Below are positions 49,028-61,206 of a DNA stretch of 64,000 nt, in pieces. This DNA comes from Ottelia alismoides (taxonomy: Eukaryota > Streptophyta > Magnoliopsida > Alismatales > Hydrocharitaceae), in contig JAZKJV010006951.1 in the NCBI GenBank assembly GCA_037367405.1, positions 1-64,000 on the forward strand, written 5' to 3'. Under the pieces are notes generated by a model. That model searched no databases. It had not been told where the DNA came from and saw only the letters and a list, made by a program, of their open reading frames with translations. Positions within the stretch are counted from its first letter, which is position 1; every line of letters begins with the position of its first letter. The position numbers were made by a program, and so were the translations under genes.

Positions 49028-49045
49028 TCCTTAGAAACGACGTCA
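49028..49045 (-). other. Degenerate tRNA-Asp primer-binding site of the Athila element
   Basis: The minus strand, 3 nt inside the LTR, reads TGACGTCGTTTCTAAGGA. The Athila primer site complementary to tRNA-Asp is TGGCGCCGTTGCCGGGGA; 12 of 18 bases agree and five of the six differences are transitions, as expected from decay by methyl-C deamination. It fixes the LTR boundary and the minus orientation. Confidence 0.75.
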
Positions 49046-49048
49046 TTT

Positions 49049-52000
49049 TGTTGTTATGGAAATATTTGAGGATTGATATTTATTGATATAAAGTCGTTGC
49101 GGTCCCCAAAATTCCAGGCTCAAATAAACAAATTTACATTTTTTATTCTCAAGCTACAAAATTAATTACAAGAGAATAATGAAGCGAGAGAAATTTTTGC
49201 TACTTATTTACCTGTATAGTGAACAAGATCGAACTTAAGGAGGCTACAATTCTCGAGGGTTATTCAAATAATCGACAAAATCAATCAAAAGAAAAGGGAG
49301 TATCAAATGTGCAAACTATCTTTGGTTTTTTGTGGATTTTTTTATTTCTATTTTTTTAATTTCTGATTTTCAAATTTTTAGTGATTTTAATTTTGCAATT
49401 TTTTAATTTTCAAAAATATGATTTTCAAAACAAATTTCTATACAAAAGAAAGGCAACCTTTTTTTTTAGATTTTCAAATATAGCAAAAATGCTGAAGAAT
49501 GCCTACATAAAATCTTTTTGTGTTTTTATGATTTTTTTATTGATTTTGAAATTTTAAAGAGATTTTTTGATTTTTTAGGATTTTTAAAGTGAATAAAACA
49601 AGAGAAAATGGAAATAGTGAATAAACGAACTATTTCGTAATTAAAAAATATGAAATGAAATAAAAAATGTGAAAATTATTTTTCTGAAAACTAGTGGCAA
49701 TTATCTACAATTAGCAATTGAAATCACATTTTTCTGGATTTTTTACAATTTTATTTGATTTTTTTAATATTTTTAGTATTTTGCATTTTTTTGGGTTTTA
49801 TAAATTACTAATGCATGAAATTTAAATCGAAACTAAAACAAACCAAAAGAAAATTAATCTATTTTTTTGAATTTTTATGCAATATTAGAATTTTTATGAT
49901 TTTCAAAGTTTAAACAGATAAAATGACAATGTTTTTGATTTTTTAATAATAATAAATGATGATAAACTGCAATGACAAAAATTGCTAGAAAGTTACACAC
50001 ATTAGGAGCATAGCATGATTTCTGCAAAATTTATTGACCAACTAAAGTACTTATATTCAAGAAAAGATCATGCGAATTCAAAGTATACAAACACGGATTG
50101 AAAGGAAATTATTCAATGTTTTTGCATCAGAAAATAACAAGAAAATAAAAGCAGGATGAAAATGCAATTTACCCAAGAAACATGTGCGTGGCACATGCTT
50201 GAATCTAGAGCAGGGAGTCTTTTTACGATTTCTGAGAACTTCTAAGGGAGAAATGCAATTTATCTAATTTTTTATTTCAAATCCCCTATGGTTCTCTTCT
50301 ATTTCTTTGTCTTCACGCAGAACGCAGCGTATGGTGGCGTCGCCAACCTCTCTCTCCAGATACAGGAGCTGCGTCGTGTGAGGTGCTGGCGGAGGCGGTA
50401 GTCGTGCGCTAGTGGCACAGGCTGCTCACGCTCGCACGGGTTGCTGGCGGAGATCGTGCGCTCGCAAGCGATCGACGGTGGTGGATTGGTGAGGTGGTGC
50501 ACTCCAGCGCACGACGGAGATGGTTGGAGCTCACGGTAGAAGGCAGCGGAAGGCATACGCTAATGGTGCTCGTGGGCGAGGGTTGCTCGCGTGAGGTGCG
50601 GGGGGAGGCGGCGGTCATACGCTACGAGGGCTGCGATCGCGCGCTGGTGGCACGGGTTGCTCACGCTCACGTGGGATGATGGCGGAGGTCACATGCTTGT
50701 AGGCGATCGTCGGTGGTGGATCGACGAGGTGGTGCGCTCCAGTCGGCGTTGGGCGGAGAGACGGGCTCCAACAGAGGAGATGCGACGGGGCAACACATGC
50801 CCGCGGTGGTGTTGGTAGTGAAGCCGAAGATGGCTGGTGGGGCACTAGCGGTGCTGCGGTCCTCACGGACATCGATAGTGGAGGAAGGGCGGCAAACGTC
50901 ACTTGTCGGCTGGTGGAGCGACGCCTGCCTCTGTTGATGCCCCCTTTTTATTTTTATTAGTTTTTATAAATCAAAAACTGAAGAAGAGGAAAAACTTTTA
51001 TTTTTTTATTTTTTAACAGAAATGCAGAAATCTTTTTTTATAGATTTTTTTATTATTTTTTTAGTTTAAATCTTTTTCTTTATTCCAGCAAAACAAATGT
51101 TAGAAATAAAAAACTAGATATTTTTTATTTTTTTAATTTTTTATTTATAGACAAATTAGGATGCGAGCATGACGACTTGATCTCGATTATTCTAAATGCG
51201 AAAAAAAATCAAATAGAGATGTGAGTGAATGCGGATCCTTGCGGTATGGATCGAATCCATGTCTCCAACTACTGTATGCGGCTAGAGTTGGAAGAACACG
51301 AATAGATCGAGATGTGATGGTAAAAAATCAGATCGGACTCAGATCAATTCGTGATAGATTCTAAAATCTAGAGAAAATGACATTGAAACGAAAAATGCGA
51401 AAACTAAACTACGATTAACCTAGGATAAAAAATAAGAAAAATGTTGGATCTCACCTTAGGAGCGAAAAAGACTGTAATCGCCTCAACGAATGCCGACTCG
51501 CTATCACGGGACAGTTCAGAGGCTAGGAACCCTTCTGCGACAAGAAGACTCTAGGAGAATAGACTCCTCTCACCAAAGATTGATCAGTTGAAATGATGGA
51601 GAATGAGCCATATTAATAGATAAAGAAAGGAGTTTGATTTTTTAAAATTTTGAATGAAGATAAGAGATAATAGAACAATTTGAAATGAGATAAAGTTAAA
51701 ATTAATTACAAAATTAATTATTTTTGTATTTTTCATCACTTTATTAAATTGAAAAATAAATGTTATTTTTTTATTTTTTGTGGTGGTTAGTTAAGAAAAT
51801 TAACTATATACATAAATTATATACATATATGACATTATATACATGCTTAAATAAGGAAATTCATTTTTTTGTTTTAAATTATTGTAATTATTTAAAATAA
51901 TTATTACACATATTTACAATTATTTACTAATATAATAAAAAATAAATATATACATTGAATAAATGGTAAAATTGCATAAACCACTCCATAAAATCAACTT

Positions 52001-52643
52001 TTTAACTGTAACTTCGAAAATTATGAAATCATAACCATTTTAAAGATAATTTAATTTAGAATATAATGGAAGTAAGTTTGGTTCAATTTGAGTTCATATG
52101 GAGCTGGAATTTATCTTTCAATTATCGCTTAATGGCTTTTTCCAGATGCGGTTACTATTATTTTGTACATGATTTTATTTTGCAATTATTTTTATTATTT
52201 AGGGAACATTTTTATTTACAATTTTTGTTTTGAAAATTATTTAATTTGAGATCAATTTATGTACAAATAAAATAGTGTTAGTTCTATACATATATACACT
52301 AAATAAGTGAGAAGTATTTACAACACATTTTTTTGGATTTTCTGATTAAGGACAATATCTCCCCCGACTTTATTCCTGGTCGATTAGGTCAAGTCTTGAC
52401 CTTCTCTCAAGGTTCGGGTTAGTATGTATTTGTTACATATATACAGTCTTCTTCTTTTTTTTCTTTCCTTTATTTTTCCTTTCTTTCTTTCTTTATTTAT
52501 TTTAGGTAAAATTAGTAGTAAGTGTACAATATTTCCATAGAGATGCAAGTTAGTAAGAATATGGAGTTAGTATTATATACATGTGTTTTATAAGGGAATT
52601 TAAGCTAAAAAATGAGTAAAGATGATGAAATGCATATTCATGA
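49049..52643 (-). mobile_element. Athila 5' LTR
   Basis: Colinear with 31886-35484 along its whole length, including the GC island with a dimer of about 235-bp period (TGGCAC at 50413 and 50648), the TATATACATATATGACATTATATACATG segment, and the terminal TTCATSA. It is much more diverged from both left copies than they are from each other. GTAGA follows at 52644. Confidence 0.88.
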
Positions 52644-52866
52644 GTAGAAAATGACATTTCTTTGTCATGAACATATGGGCTCGACTTCGGAGAATTTCTT
52701 GCTTGAAGCTAGCCTCAATGGACTCGATAGCATGCATGTAATTGGGAAGTGAGTTACTACTGATAATTCTTGGTTCATTATCAATATAAGCATGCTTAAC
52801 CATCCCCAAATAACTCTTTTTTCGATCTTTTTGAATCCTTTATTGGACGTTTTGTACTATCCTTTT
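52644..52866. other. Short unclassified spacer
   Basis: About 220 bp between the Athila element and the next LTR. A minus-strand 69-codon frame spans it and the LTR end; nothing supports it as a gene. Confidence 0.3.
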
Positions 52867-55223
52867 TAAAGGTGAAGGATCACTCCTCAAGCATCAAGGA
52901 AGCGTAGAGATCGAATCATATCCGCTCTAAGTCGACTAGTCGTATTAATGAAGGTGCAACAGAATTTAAAAAAATTGATGGAACCACTTGTCATGGTAAC
53001 AATTGCCATGATGTTTCATCATTATTACACAGGTATAAGGTTTATCACTTGAAGCATGATTGTGATCTCAAAGCTCTAAAGGAAGAGACCTCCTATCTCA
53101 AGACCAATCTGACGAGAGAACACTTGTGTGTGCATGAATGAGACACATGCTTCCCACAATCCAAGGCAATGATATGTGCAGTAAATTTCTTGATTTTGTC
53201 TCACGAAATCCGACATCTTATTTAAGAGCATGAGACGTCAAAGAAGAAGAAGATCCACGAGCGATTAGTCCAACAACACAACAATGACCGTAATGTCCAA
53301 AAATCTAGGGCAATGGGATTGCCACTAGGATTTGGAGAGAGAGAGAGTAGATGTGTGGAATGAGAGAGATAGAGCGAGAGTTTTTGCTTGCAACAATTAC
53401 ATGATTTAAAGAGCTAAGGTTAGCCTCTCTTTTGTATCATAGTGGATGGTTGATATGCACTCCTAATTAACAATCAACGACTGAGAGTAAAAGATTATGC
53501 TTATACTCCAAGTATAATAGAATTTAGAAATAATAAAACAATAATTAATTCATGCGCTAAAACTTAAACAATTCTTTCTCATGTATAAAAAGGAAAGCGA
53601 GAGAGCCTCCAAAACTAAAATTCTAAATTTATGACAAACTAAAAATGTACCATTGATATTTATTAATCATGTTCACCCATCCAAAATTAAATGTAAATCA
53701 TATTAACATTTTATTTTGCAATGTGAATCCAATTCACATTAACTTTTAAATTGTGAATCCTATTCACAATTAACTCTCTCTATGAAATTCTGGATCATAT
53801 CCACATTATCAATAATTATTGCGAATAGTATTTTCCACATTAATTTCATCTATGATAATTTAATTTAATTTAATTTAATTATCTAAGTTGTCTCTCTACA
53901 TATTTCTAAATAATGTGGATCATATCCATAATAATTATGACAATCAAATACAATTTCATTACCATTATTTCTCTTTATTTTTTAATGCTCACATATTGTC
54001 TCGAATGGAACAATTCTTGAACTCTTTCAAGAATAGTATGCCTTATCCCTTGATCGTTTGAGATAAGGACATGGCAGCTGTATATTACACGTATAGTGAC
54101 TTAGATAATGAGATCTAATATCGTATCCATATATAGAAGACCTCTCAAAGATGTCTAATCAAGTAGAATATAATATCCAATCTTCTCATTGCATTCAAAT
54201 CACATTCATATTATATTTTCACTAAGATTGGACAACTAATATAAAGAGTGGACCCACTAAAATCCAAATATATTTCATAACTCCCTCGGAATGGAAGTGT
54301 CATAGTTATATAATCGACTAAGATCACATTACCCTCGAGTATTTCACAATACATCTACATCATGCATATTGGAAGACCAAGAATAAAGGCAAAGTTCTGA
54401 TCATATCTGAACTATCTTCTTTATGAATTTATTGTTAAGTTTCTCATTCGATCATTAAGAGATGGTATCGATCGTATACTTTCCAAAATCGCATATCATA
54501 CCTACAAATCTTGCCATGCTTCCAATGAAAGTCAACCATCGATAGAATTTGGTTGGTCTTAATACCTCATGAGTGAGATTGTGTCATTCGGTTCAGTATT
54601 GAACCCGCATGATCCCTTTGAGAGATTGCATTACTTATATGCCTTTGTATGCACACCAGCTCGTCTGTGTATAGACCTTGATTAGGTCATCAACCTAATG
54701 GTCAACGTAATGTACATATTTAGACATATAGTAACACGTTTAGCTTCGGTCAAAGGATGTGTGCCTATACCGTGATAGTATACCACATAGGCCTTTGATA
54801 TCTCTATCCCATTAAGCAAATTCTTTTACCTAACTCATCCGACACCTCTGAATCTCTATTCGTATGCAGAGGACCTGCATGAAGAGGTCAATCAAATATC
54901 AACATTTGGAGTAAGAATTTTCATCTCCTTCTCAGGATGGAGATTTTTTATAGATAATCATTTGACAGTGCTAGTTGAGCCCTCAGTCTAACCTTTTAGA
55001 TATCATCTCGGCACTAGCCTCTATGATCCAACCATTGGAACAACAACTGTATGATTATCAAGATGTCCATGGGACATGACCCTACTTATACCAGGGACCT
55101 TATAAATACATGCATTCATTAATATTAGATAGGGAGTGAAAATCAATAAATGTTATTGATATATAAATAATTGCATTAACATTTATTGTAGATATGGTTT
55201 GCCCTAGCTTCACATGTTTAACA
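52867..55223 (-). mobile_element. Diverged solo LTR, inverted relative to the one at 59300
   Basis: Colinear, in reverse, with 59300-61684. The right end reads GCCCTAGCTTCACATGTTTAACA (its minus strand starts TGTTAAACATGTGAAGC). The interior shares CAAGAATA, GAGATAAGGACA, TATAGTGACTTRGATRATGAGAT, CCAATCTTCTCATTG and CTCCCTCGGAATGGAAG. The left end shares GGAAGCGT and CGACTAGTCGTA. TG at 52873 matches the other LTR's end. CTTTT at 55224-55228 also occurs at 52862-52866, six bases farther out, giving a tentative target duplication. It contains AATTGTGAAT-CCT-ATTCACAATT, a perfect hairpin near 53750. Confidence 0.75.
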
Positions 55224-56794
55224 CTTTTCACCTAAGCTTTTAATATTAGATAGAGATTTCTTCCCTACAATGGGGGAATTCAGATTTTTTCCAAGGAAGT
55301 AAGTGTGTCTCTTTCATCTCTTAACATTTCTGGAATATTGACCTGCAGGTGTTCCATGGGATTTTAGATGACTTGCCAGTGTTCTGTAACATTCTAATGC
55401 AGTTATATTACTTCTTGGAGATGCTTCGAGAGAAGGTGATGTTACCCCTCATTTCACTTCAGTTGCACTGTTGCATTCATCTAATTTTGTTAATCAACAT
55501 AAAGAAGTCCTCCTAGAATAGGATCCAAGGTTTAAGTGTCAGAATTCCCATATGTTTCTTCCATTTTCTATATGATATCTTCAGACATAACAAATATATT
55601 TTCGGTTTCTATCTTTAAATTTTCACAACTGCATGGATCATAACCTCCTGCACTCTCATGTATAGGTCCTCTTTCCAAGTTTCTTGGAAGAGTAGAATAT
55701 GCATTTGTCTTAGCCTCCTCTCCGAGGTTCCTATTCCAAGAATAATTTCTACACCCTTGGTTCAGATATATCATATGAATCGAGTGTCGAGGAAATGGAT
55801 ATCTTAATTACACATTATAAGTTTGCAGTTTGATATAGTATTTAACGAGGGAGAGTTGTTTCACTCTTGCCCTCGACCATTGTTGTCAAAGTATTCTCAC
55901 ATGATATAGCATCTGAATTATCTAACTTCAAAATTGAGCATGGCTTGTTGTCTGCTTTTGTCTCAACCATAGTCCCTTGATAAAATTGGATGTTCTGCTT
56001 GAGATGGATTTACCTGAGCTTGGAGTTGCACTCATTTTTTCAAATTTTAACTACATGATTTCAAATACTAGATTACACGACCTCTTTAGCATGATAACAA
56101 CTTTTTACCATCACTTTATACAAGGTCAGTTGGCATCCTTTTCCTTGCAGGATTTGATTTCTCGATCTCAACTTCTTGCTTCTCACTATAGGCTTCAATT
56201 TGTAAATTAGCATCTGATTTTGTAGTTATCTAGCTAGAGGGGTAGAGTAGGTAAATTCTTCCAAGTCAAAGTTATTGAGATTACGATTCAGACCTTCATC
56301 AATAATAGACTGATGGAATTCTTCAGTGGATGTTGATATTGGATCTTGCAAATTTGGGGTGTGAACAGACATTAAGCAAGGATCTGCTTGGAAACCCACA
56401 TTAACAAACATATGGCTATGTATTTGCACTAAATGAAAGATCTGCAAGTTTTACTAACTACAAGAAATTTGCTCCACTTTGTCTAAGGTCTTATTGTCGT
56501 ACTATGTCTGATGAAGTTAAAGTCATCCAACTTTCTAACCACATCCAAGCGAAAGAATGTTTTGAAGGATCAGAACTTATATAAATTGGTATTTTGGTAG
56601 ATGTTGATGCCAAGAGCTAATGCATAAGCAAGTAATGGTACATTAATAATAAATGAGCTGAACTGGAGGCAAAACTACCCAATAGATACGTTTATTATAA
56701 AAAATCAATTACAACATACTTGGCTTACATGGTGATTACATGTGTTGATATGTAATCTATCAGTTGAATAATGTATTTTCCGCTTATAGCCTGA
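55224..56794. pseudogene. Possible host-gene debris, both strands
   Basis: 55349-55435 (+) looks like an 87-base exon between a TTGACCTGCAG acceptor and an AAG|GTGATG donor, in phase, reading VFHGILDDLPVFCNILMQLY then YFLEMLREK. Minus frames 56447-56226 (ending NLNNFDLEEFTYSTPLAR and a stop) and 55774-55568 have protein-like composition. I recognise no family and the strands disagree, so this may be two remnants or chance. Confidence 0.25.
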
Positions 56795-57699
56795 ATACCG
56801 GACGAGTCCGAAATCGTGCTTGTTAAAGAATGTGTGTTTGTTGGTGCGTAAACAAAAATTATTTGTTGTTCATTGTAGGCGGCAATCGGAATCGATCAAG
56901 AGAATAACCACAAACTAATTTAATCAATTTTCAATCAATGTGATTTATGTTTATTTTACTTGGACAAGTCCCAAGGTCGATCACAGGGAGGCAAAGGAAC
57001 AACCTAGAATTATGTCTATCAAAACTCGTTCCTGATTTTTGAGGCGGTCTTCTTTTGTATTTTTTTAATGCAATTAGAGATTCAAAATGCAATTTCAGCC
57101 TATTTTAGGGACTAAAATGTAATTATGCAAAATATGATGGAATGAACACATTAATTTTGTTGGAAATTTTTGATGCAAAATGATTTTTTTTAAATGCAAA
57201 CAAAGTGAATTTCAATATTTAATTATAATAAATATTAAACCTTATTATTTTCAAGGGATAAAATTATCTAAGATCTATCACTAGGCAATAAATCTCAAAA
57301 AAATCCTAAACCTCGAAAATACTAGTTTCAATACCTATTAAAAATCAAACATTGAATCATGCAAAATAATTTTTACAAGGTAAACTATGCATGTAAATGC
57401 AAGCACAATGTTAAGCATAATTAAATCTACAATCTGTGATTTTTCGGGAATTTTTAGAGCAACGGTTAATCAATGGCAAATTTGAGAGCAGTGGGCAAAT
57501 TATGCAATTTTCCACAAAGCAATTAATTTTTAATTAACCATCGACCACAAAAATATCCCCAATATGTCAAAATGTAGAGAATTAAATGAGAAACAAAATG
57601 CCAATTTTTGATAAATAAAATGATGAAATATAGATGTCCAAAACTGAGAGGGATTATAGGGGTATTTATGCAATAATTTAAAATAAAATGCAAAGGAGG

Positions 57700-59035
57700 G
57701 GTTTTTGCGAAATTACCACGATGGCTGGGAGGTCCGCTGCAATTTTGCTAGAGGGGCACGTGCATGGCAGGTGCCCTCTGGAACTAGACATTGGTGCAAA
57801 TTCAAGGAGAACCAGGGGTGCTCTGTAATTGTTCCACGCGTCACGTGATGTGCGCATGCGGAATCAGGCTCGGGAGGAGTCTCAGCTCGGACCGCCACAT
57901 GTCGATGCTGGCGAGCTTTGGGTGGGGCCCTAGGCTCTGGCTCAGATGGACGGTTCAGAGCTAGCCTTGGAATGGATCAGAGCCGTTGATGATGGACGGA
58001 TCTGACGATTAAGAATACAACAATATAGATGGTCAGGATCCTTGGGCCCTTTTGATCAGGCGGCTGGAGTTGGCTGACACACGGCCGAAGGTTGTCGTAG
58101 GAGAAGCGGAGCAGCCGGTGGAGGGTCTTGTTCCAGTAGGATGCGTGGTGAGAAAGTACACTGTCTGACAGGGGTTTCTGGCATTGATGATGCTTTGGAG
58201 ATGGGGGAGCTGCTGGTGAAGCAGAGCGTCTGAAGCGGAGCGAGTACGTCGGAGCTGTTGTCGGAGAAGAAGGCGGAGGAGCGTCGAACATGAGCGGAGG
58301 TTGTCGATACGATGATGGTCGATGAGGACGTCGGAGCTCTGGAGTTATGTCGGCAAAGTGTTGACGACGGTGGAGATTCGCAGATGGGTCTTGAGGATGG
58401 ATGATTGGGGGTAGTGCGTGGATGATGATGATCGGGATGGGGACGATGATAGTCGGGACGACAAGAGGTGAAGTAGAGAAAGGTGGAGTATCTGGAGGGT
58501 AGGGCCCGACGGTGAAGACACCGGAGCTGAGCAACTGCCAGAGGCGGAGCTGCAACGAAGCGGAGGGTACCTTGGATCACGCCAACTGGAGGGTTGATCG
58601 GTTGTCACGCCCGAGGGGAGGCTCCTACTGATGGATCGGCGGATGCTGGACTCGACAGTGGTGGAGTTGGATTTATAGCAGAGGAGTTGCCGACAGGAGT
58701 TGGAAGGTCGGGGGAGTGGGGATTCGATTGGGGTCGAACGGTTTGATGAGATCGGGTGAAGATCTGATGAGGGGATTGGCGGAGAAGAGGATCCGACTGG
58801 ATGCGGCGACAACACACGAGGGATTTGCGGGGGCTGGTGGTCAGGAGCGAGATGGGCAACGAAATCATCGGGCGGTGGTGGAGGGCTCGAAGATGAAGGG
58901 TCCTCGGCCGTCCGATCGGCCGAGATCGGGCGACCGAGGGGGTGACGCGTGGCGCAAAAAGGGGGGAAAGGAAAGCGGGGCACGTGCATTGCGCGTGCCT
59001 GAGGGTACGTGCTTCACACGTACACTGATTTATAT
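57700..59035. repeat. GC-rich core of the interrupted LTR
   Basis: Open frames up to 214 codons occur on both strands (58989-58345, 58580-58056, 58716-59147) in a low-stop GC-rich background. The position mirrors the GC islands of the other two long LTRs. Contains repeated GCACGTGCATGG / CACGTGCATTGCGC phrases (57757, 58980). I do not call any frame a gene. Confidence 0.5.
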
Positions 59036-60979
59036 TTATTATTTTTTGAAGAAATTAGTAAAAACTTTAAAAACGACTGACACGTGGCGGCTCCAGGAGC
59101 GGCCACATGTCAGCACCACAAAAATTCGAAAAATAAATATTTTATAAAATAAAAAATAAATAGCAAATTACCTTGGCTTGAAAACGTTTCTTCACGAATA
59201 TTGCTCATCTCGATGAGATCTACAACTTTCATGAAGACATCAAAACCAAAATCGATCAAGTGCAAAAAGTGATATTTGTGGGGTATCCCATGTACATGGT
59301 GTTAGACTTGTGAGCCCTGGGCAAACCATTCTTACAATAAATGTTATTGTAATATTTAAGTTTATCAATAAAAGTTATTGATGTTTCACTCCCTTTCTGA
59401 AATTATATGAATGAATGCACTATAAGGTCCCTCTGTACAATTAGGGTTATGTACCATGGCCAGCTTGATGATCATATAGCTGTTGTTTCATTAAATGAAT
59501 CATAGAGGCTGGTGTTTGGATGAATATCTAAAGAGTTAGATAGAGGACTCATCAAGCACCATCAAATGATTGTCAAGTGGAGATCTCCAGCCTGAGTAGG
59601 AGATGGCAATCCTTTCTCACATAGGCTGATATCTGACCGACCTCTTGATGCAGGTCCTCTGCATGGGAATAGTGATTCGGAGGTGTCAGATTAGTTAGGT
59701 CAATGGGTTGACCTAACGAGATCAAGATAACCTAAGTACTATGTTGAATGCTGTCATAGCATAGGCATGCATCCTCTGACCGGAGACAGATATATTGCTA
59801 TATATCTAAGTATGTACATCTGGCAGACCAATAGGTTGATGACCTAACCAAGGTCTATACACCGGCGAGCTGGTGTGCATATAAGGGTATATGAGCAATA
59901 TGATCTCTCAAAGGGATCATACAGGTTCACTTGTGAACCGGAAGACATGAGCTCACTCATGAGGTATTGGGACCGATCAAATTCCATGCATGGTCGTCGT
60001 GCTTTGGAAGCATGACATGAATTTGAAGGTATGATATATGCTTTGGGAAAGCATATGATCGATACCAAATCCCAATGACCAAGATTGAGAAACTTAATGA
60101 TTAAACCCTGAAGAAGACAGTATAAAATGATCTTGATCTTTGGGTTGATCATGGGTCTTCCAGTATGCAGGATGTACAGGTATTGGGAATACCTGAAGGG
60201 TGATGTGATCATAAACGATTGTATATCCATGACGCTTCCATTCCGAGGGAGTGATGAAACATGTCTGGATTTTAGTGACTCCTTTCAGTAGAGAAGCAAT
60301 CCGATCTTAGTCCAAGTGTTGGACAATGGTCTGAATGGGATTCAGATTCAATGAGAAGATTGGATTTGCGGTCTTGATTTAATCAAGCATCTGTGGGAGG
60401 TTCGTTCGATCTGGATTTGAGATAATATCTCAACATCCAAGTCACTATACATGGAATAATACAATCGCCCTGTCCTTATCTCCAAGTATCTGCGGAAAAA
60501 GCACATTATTCTTGAATGGGTTCAAGAATAATTCCTTTTGATGAAATATCCATGCAAGGACTTGATGATTAAATGTGATTTAATTATCAAGCTTAAATAT
60601 GAATATGATTCATATTGTGAAAATGATTATCTAAGATGATTAAATGAGATTTAATTATCAAGGATTAAGAGAATGTGGATAGCACTATCCATGATATATG
60701 TGTGTTATAAATATGATTTATAATATACATATATAAGAGAGAGAATTTATGTAAATAGCATTTGTTAATTAATAATGTGGATTGGATCCACATTTGTTAA
60801 TTAATTGGAAATGCAATTTACTAACTAGTTTGGGTTGTGAATATGATTCACACAATATTCAATGGCAAGATTGAAATATTCACAAATTAATTTGGAATTA
60901 ATTTGGTGAATATTTATTGTGATTAATTAAGGAATAATGTGATAAATAAAATGGAGAAAATAAAACCACCTCCATGGGT

Positions 60980-61012
60980 GGCGTCACCCATGAATTGTTC
61001 ATGGGTGACGCC
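60980..61012. repeat. Perfect 15-bp hairpin in the solo LTR
   Basis: GGCGTCACCCATGAA (60980-60994) and TTCATGGGTGACGCC (60998-61012) are exact complements around a 3-base loop TTG. It lies about 190 bp upstream of the TATA box. TGACG is a bZIP-type core, so a role as paired binding sites is possible (inference). A second hairpin, GTTGTTGGTT-TT-AACCAACAAC, follows at 61089-61110. Confidence 0.8.
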
Positions 61013-61197
61013 CCCCCTTTTTTAGGAGGTTGGTTAGCTCCATTTCATTTATCATATTATCTCTTAGTTAATTAATATTTAAATTGATGTTGTTGGTTTT
61101 AACCAACAACAATCATAGCCATTGATTTATCATGGACCAAGCATAGCCCTTGGATCCATGTGTCCCATGGATTGAGATCCATTGGATCCTAAACTAG

Positions 61198-61206
61198 TAT
61201 AAAAGG
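61198..61206 (+). promoter_or_regulatory. TATA box of the solo LTR
   Basis: GTATAAAAGGAGGGCTAGGG starts at 61197. It is followed by a pyrimidine-rich leader with CTCTCTCTCTCTC. The inverted relative has the decayed form GATACAAAAGAGAGGC near 53440. Confidence 0.7.

Larger units (their letters stand above)
31886..52643 (-). mobile_element. Athila-type Ty3/gypsy element, full length but dead and interrupted
   Basis: The 3' LTR is 31886-35484 and the 5' LTR 49049-52643, with a degenerate tRNA-Asp primer site at 49028-49045, gag, protease, RT, RNase H and integrase in between, and a 3' hairpin plus purine tract next to the 3' LTR. The flanking 5-mers GCAGA (31881-31885) and GTAGA (52644-52648) are an imperfect target duplication. 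Total 20.8 kb, of which a nested solo LTR with its duplicated site takes 3841 bp. The LTR pair differs at very roughly 10-20% of positions in stretches compared by eye, so the insertion is old. Integrase has no chromodomain, as expected for this clade. Confidence 0.88.

Noticed and set aside
58056..58989. Long minus-strand frames of 214, 192 and 174 codons
   Set aside because: Overlapping low-complexity Pro/Ser/Arg/His frames in a GC-rich LTR core; stop-poor by composition.
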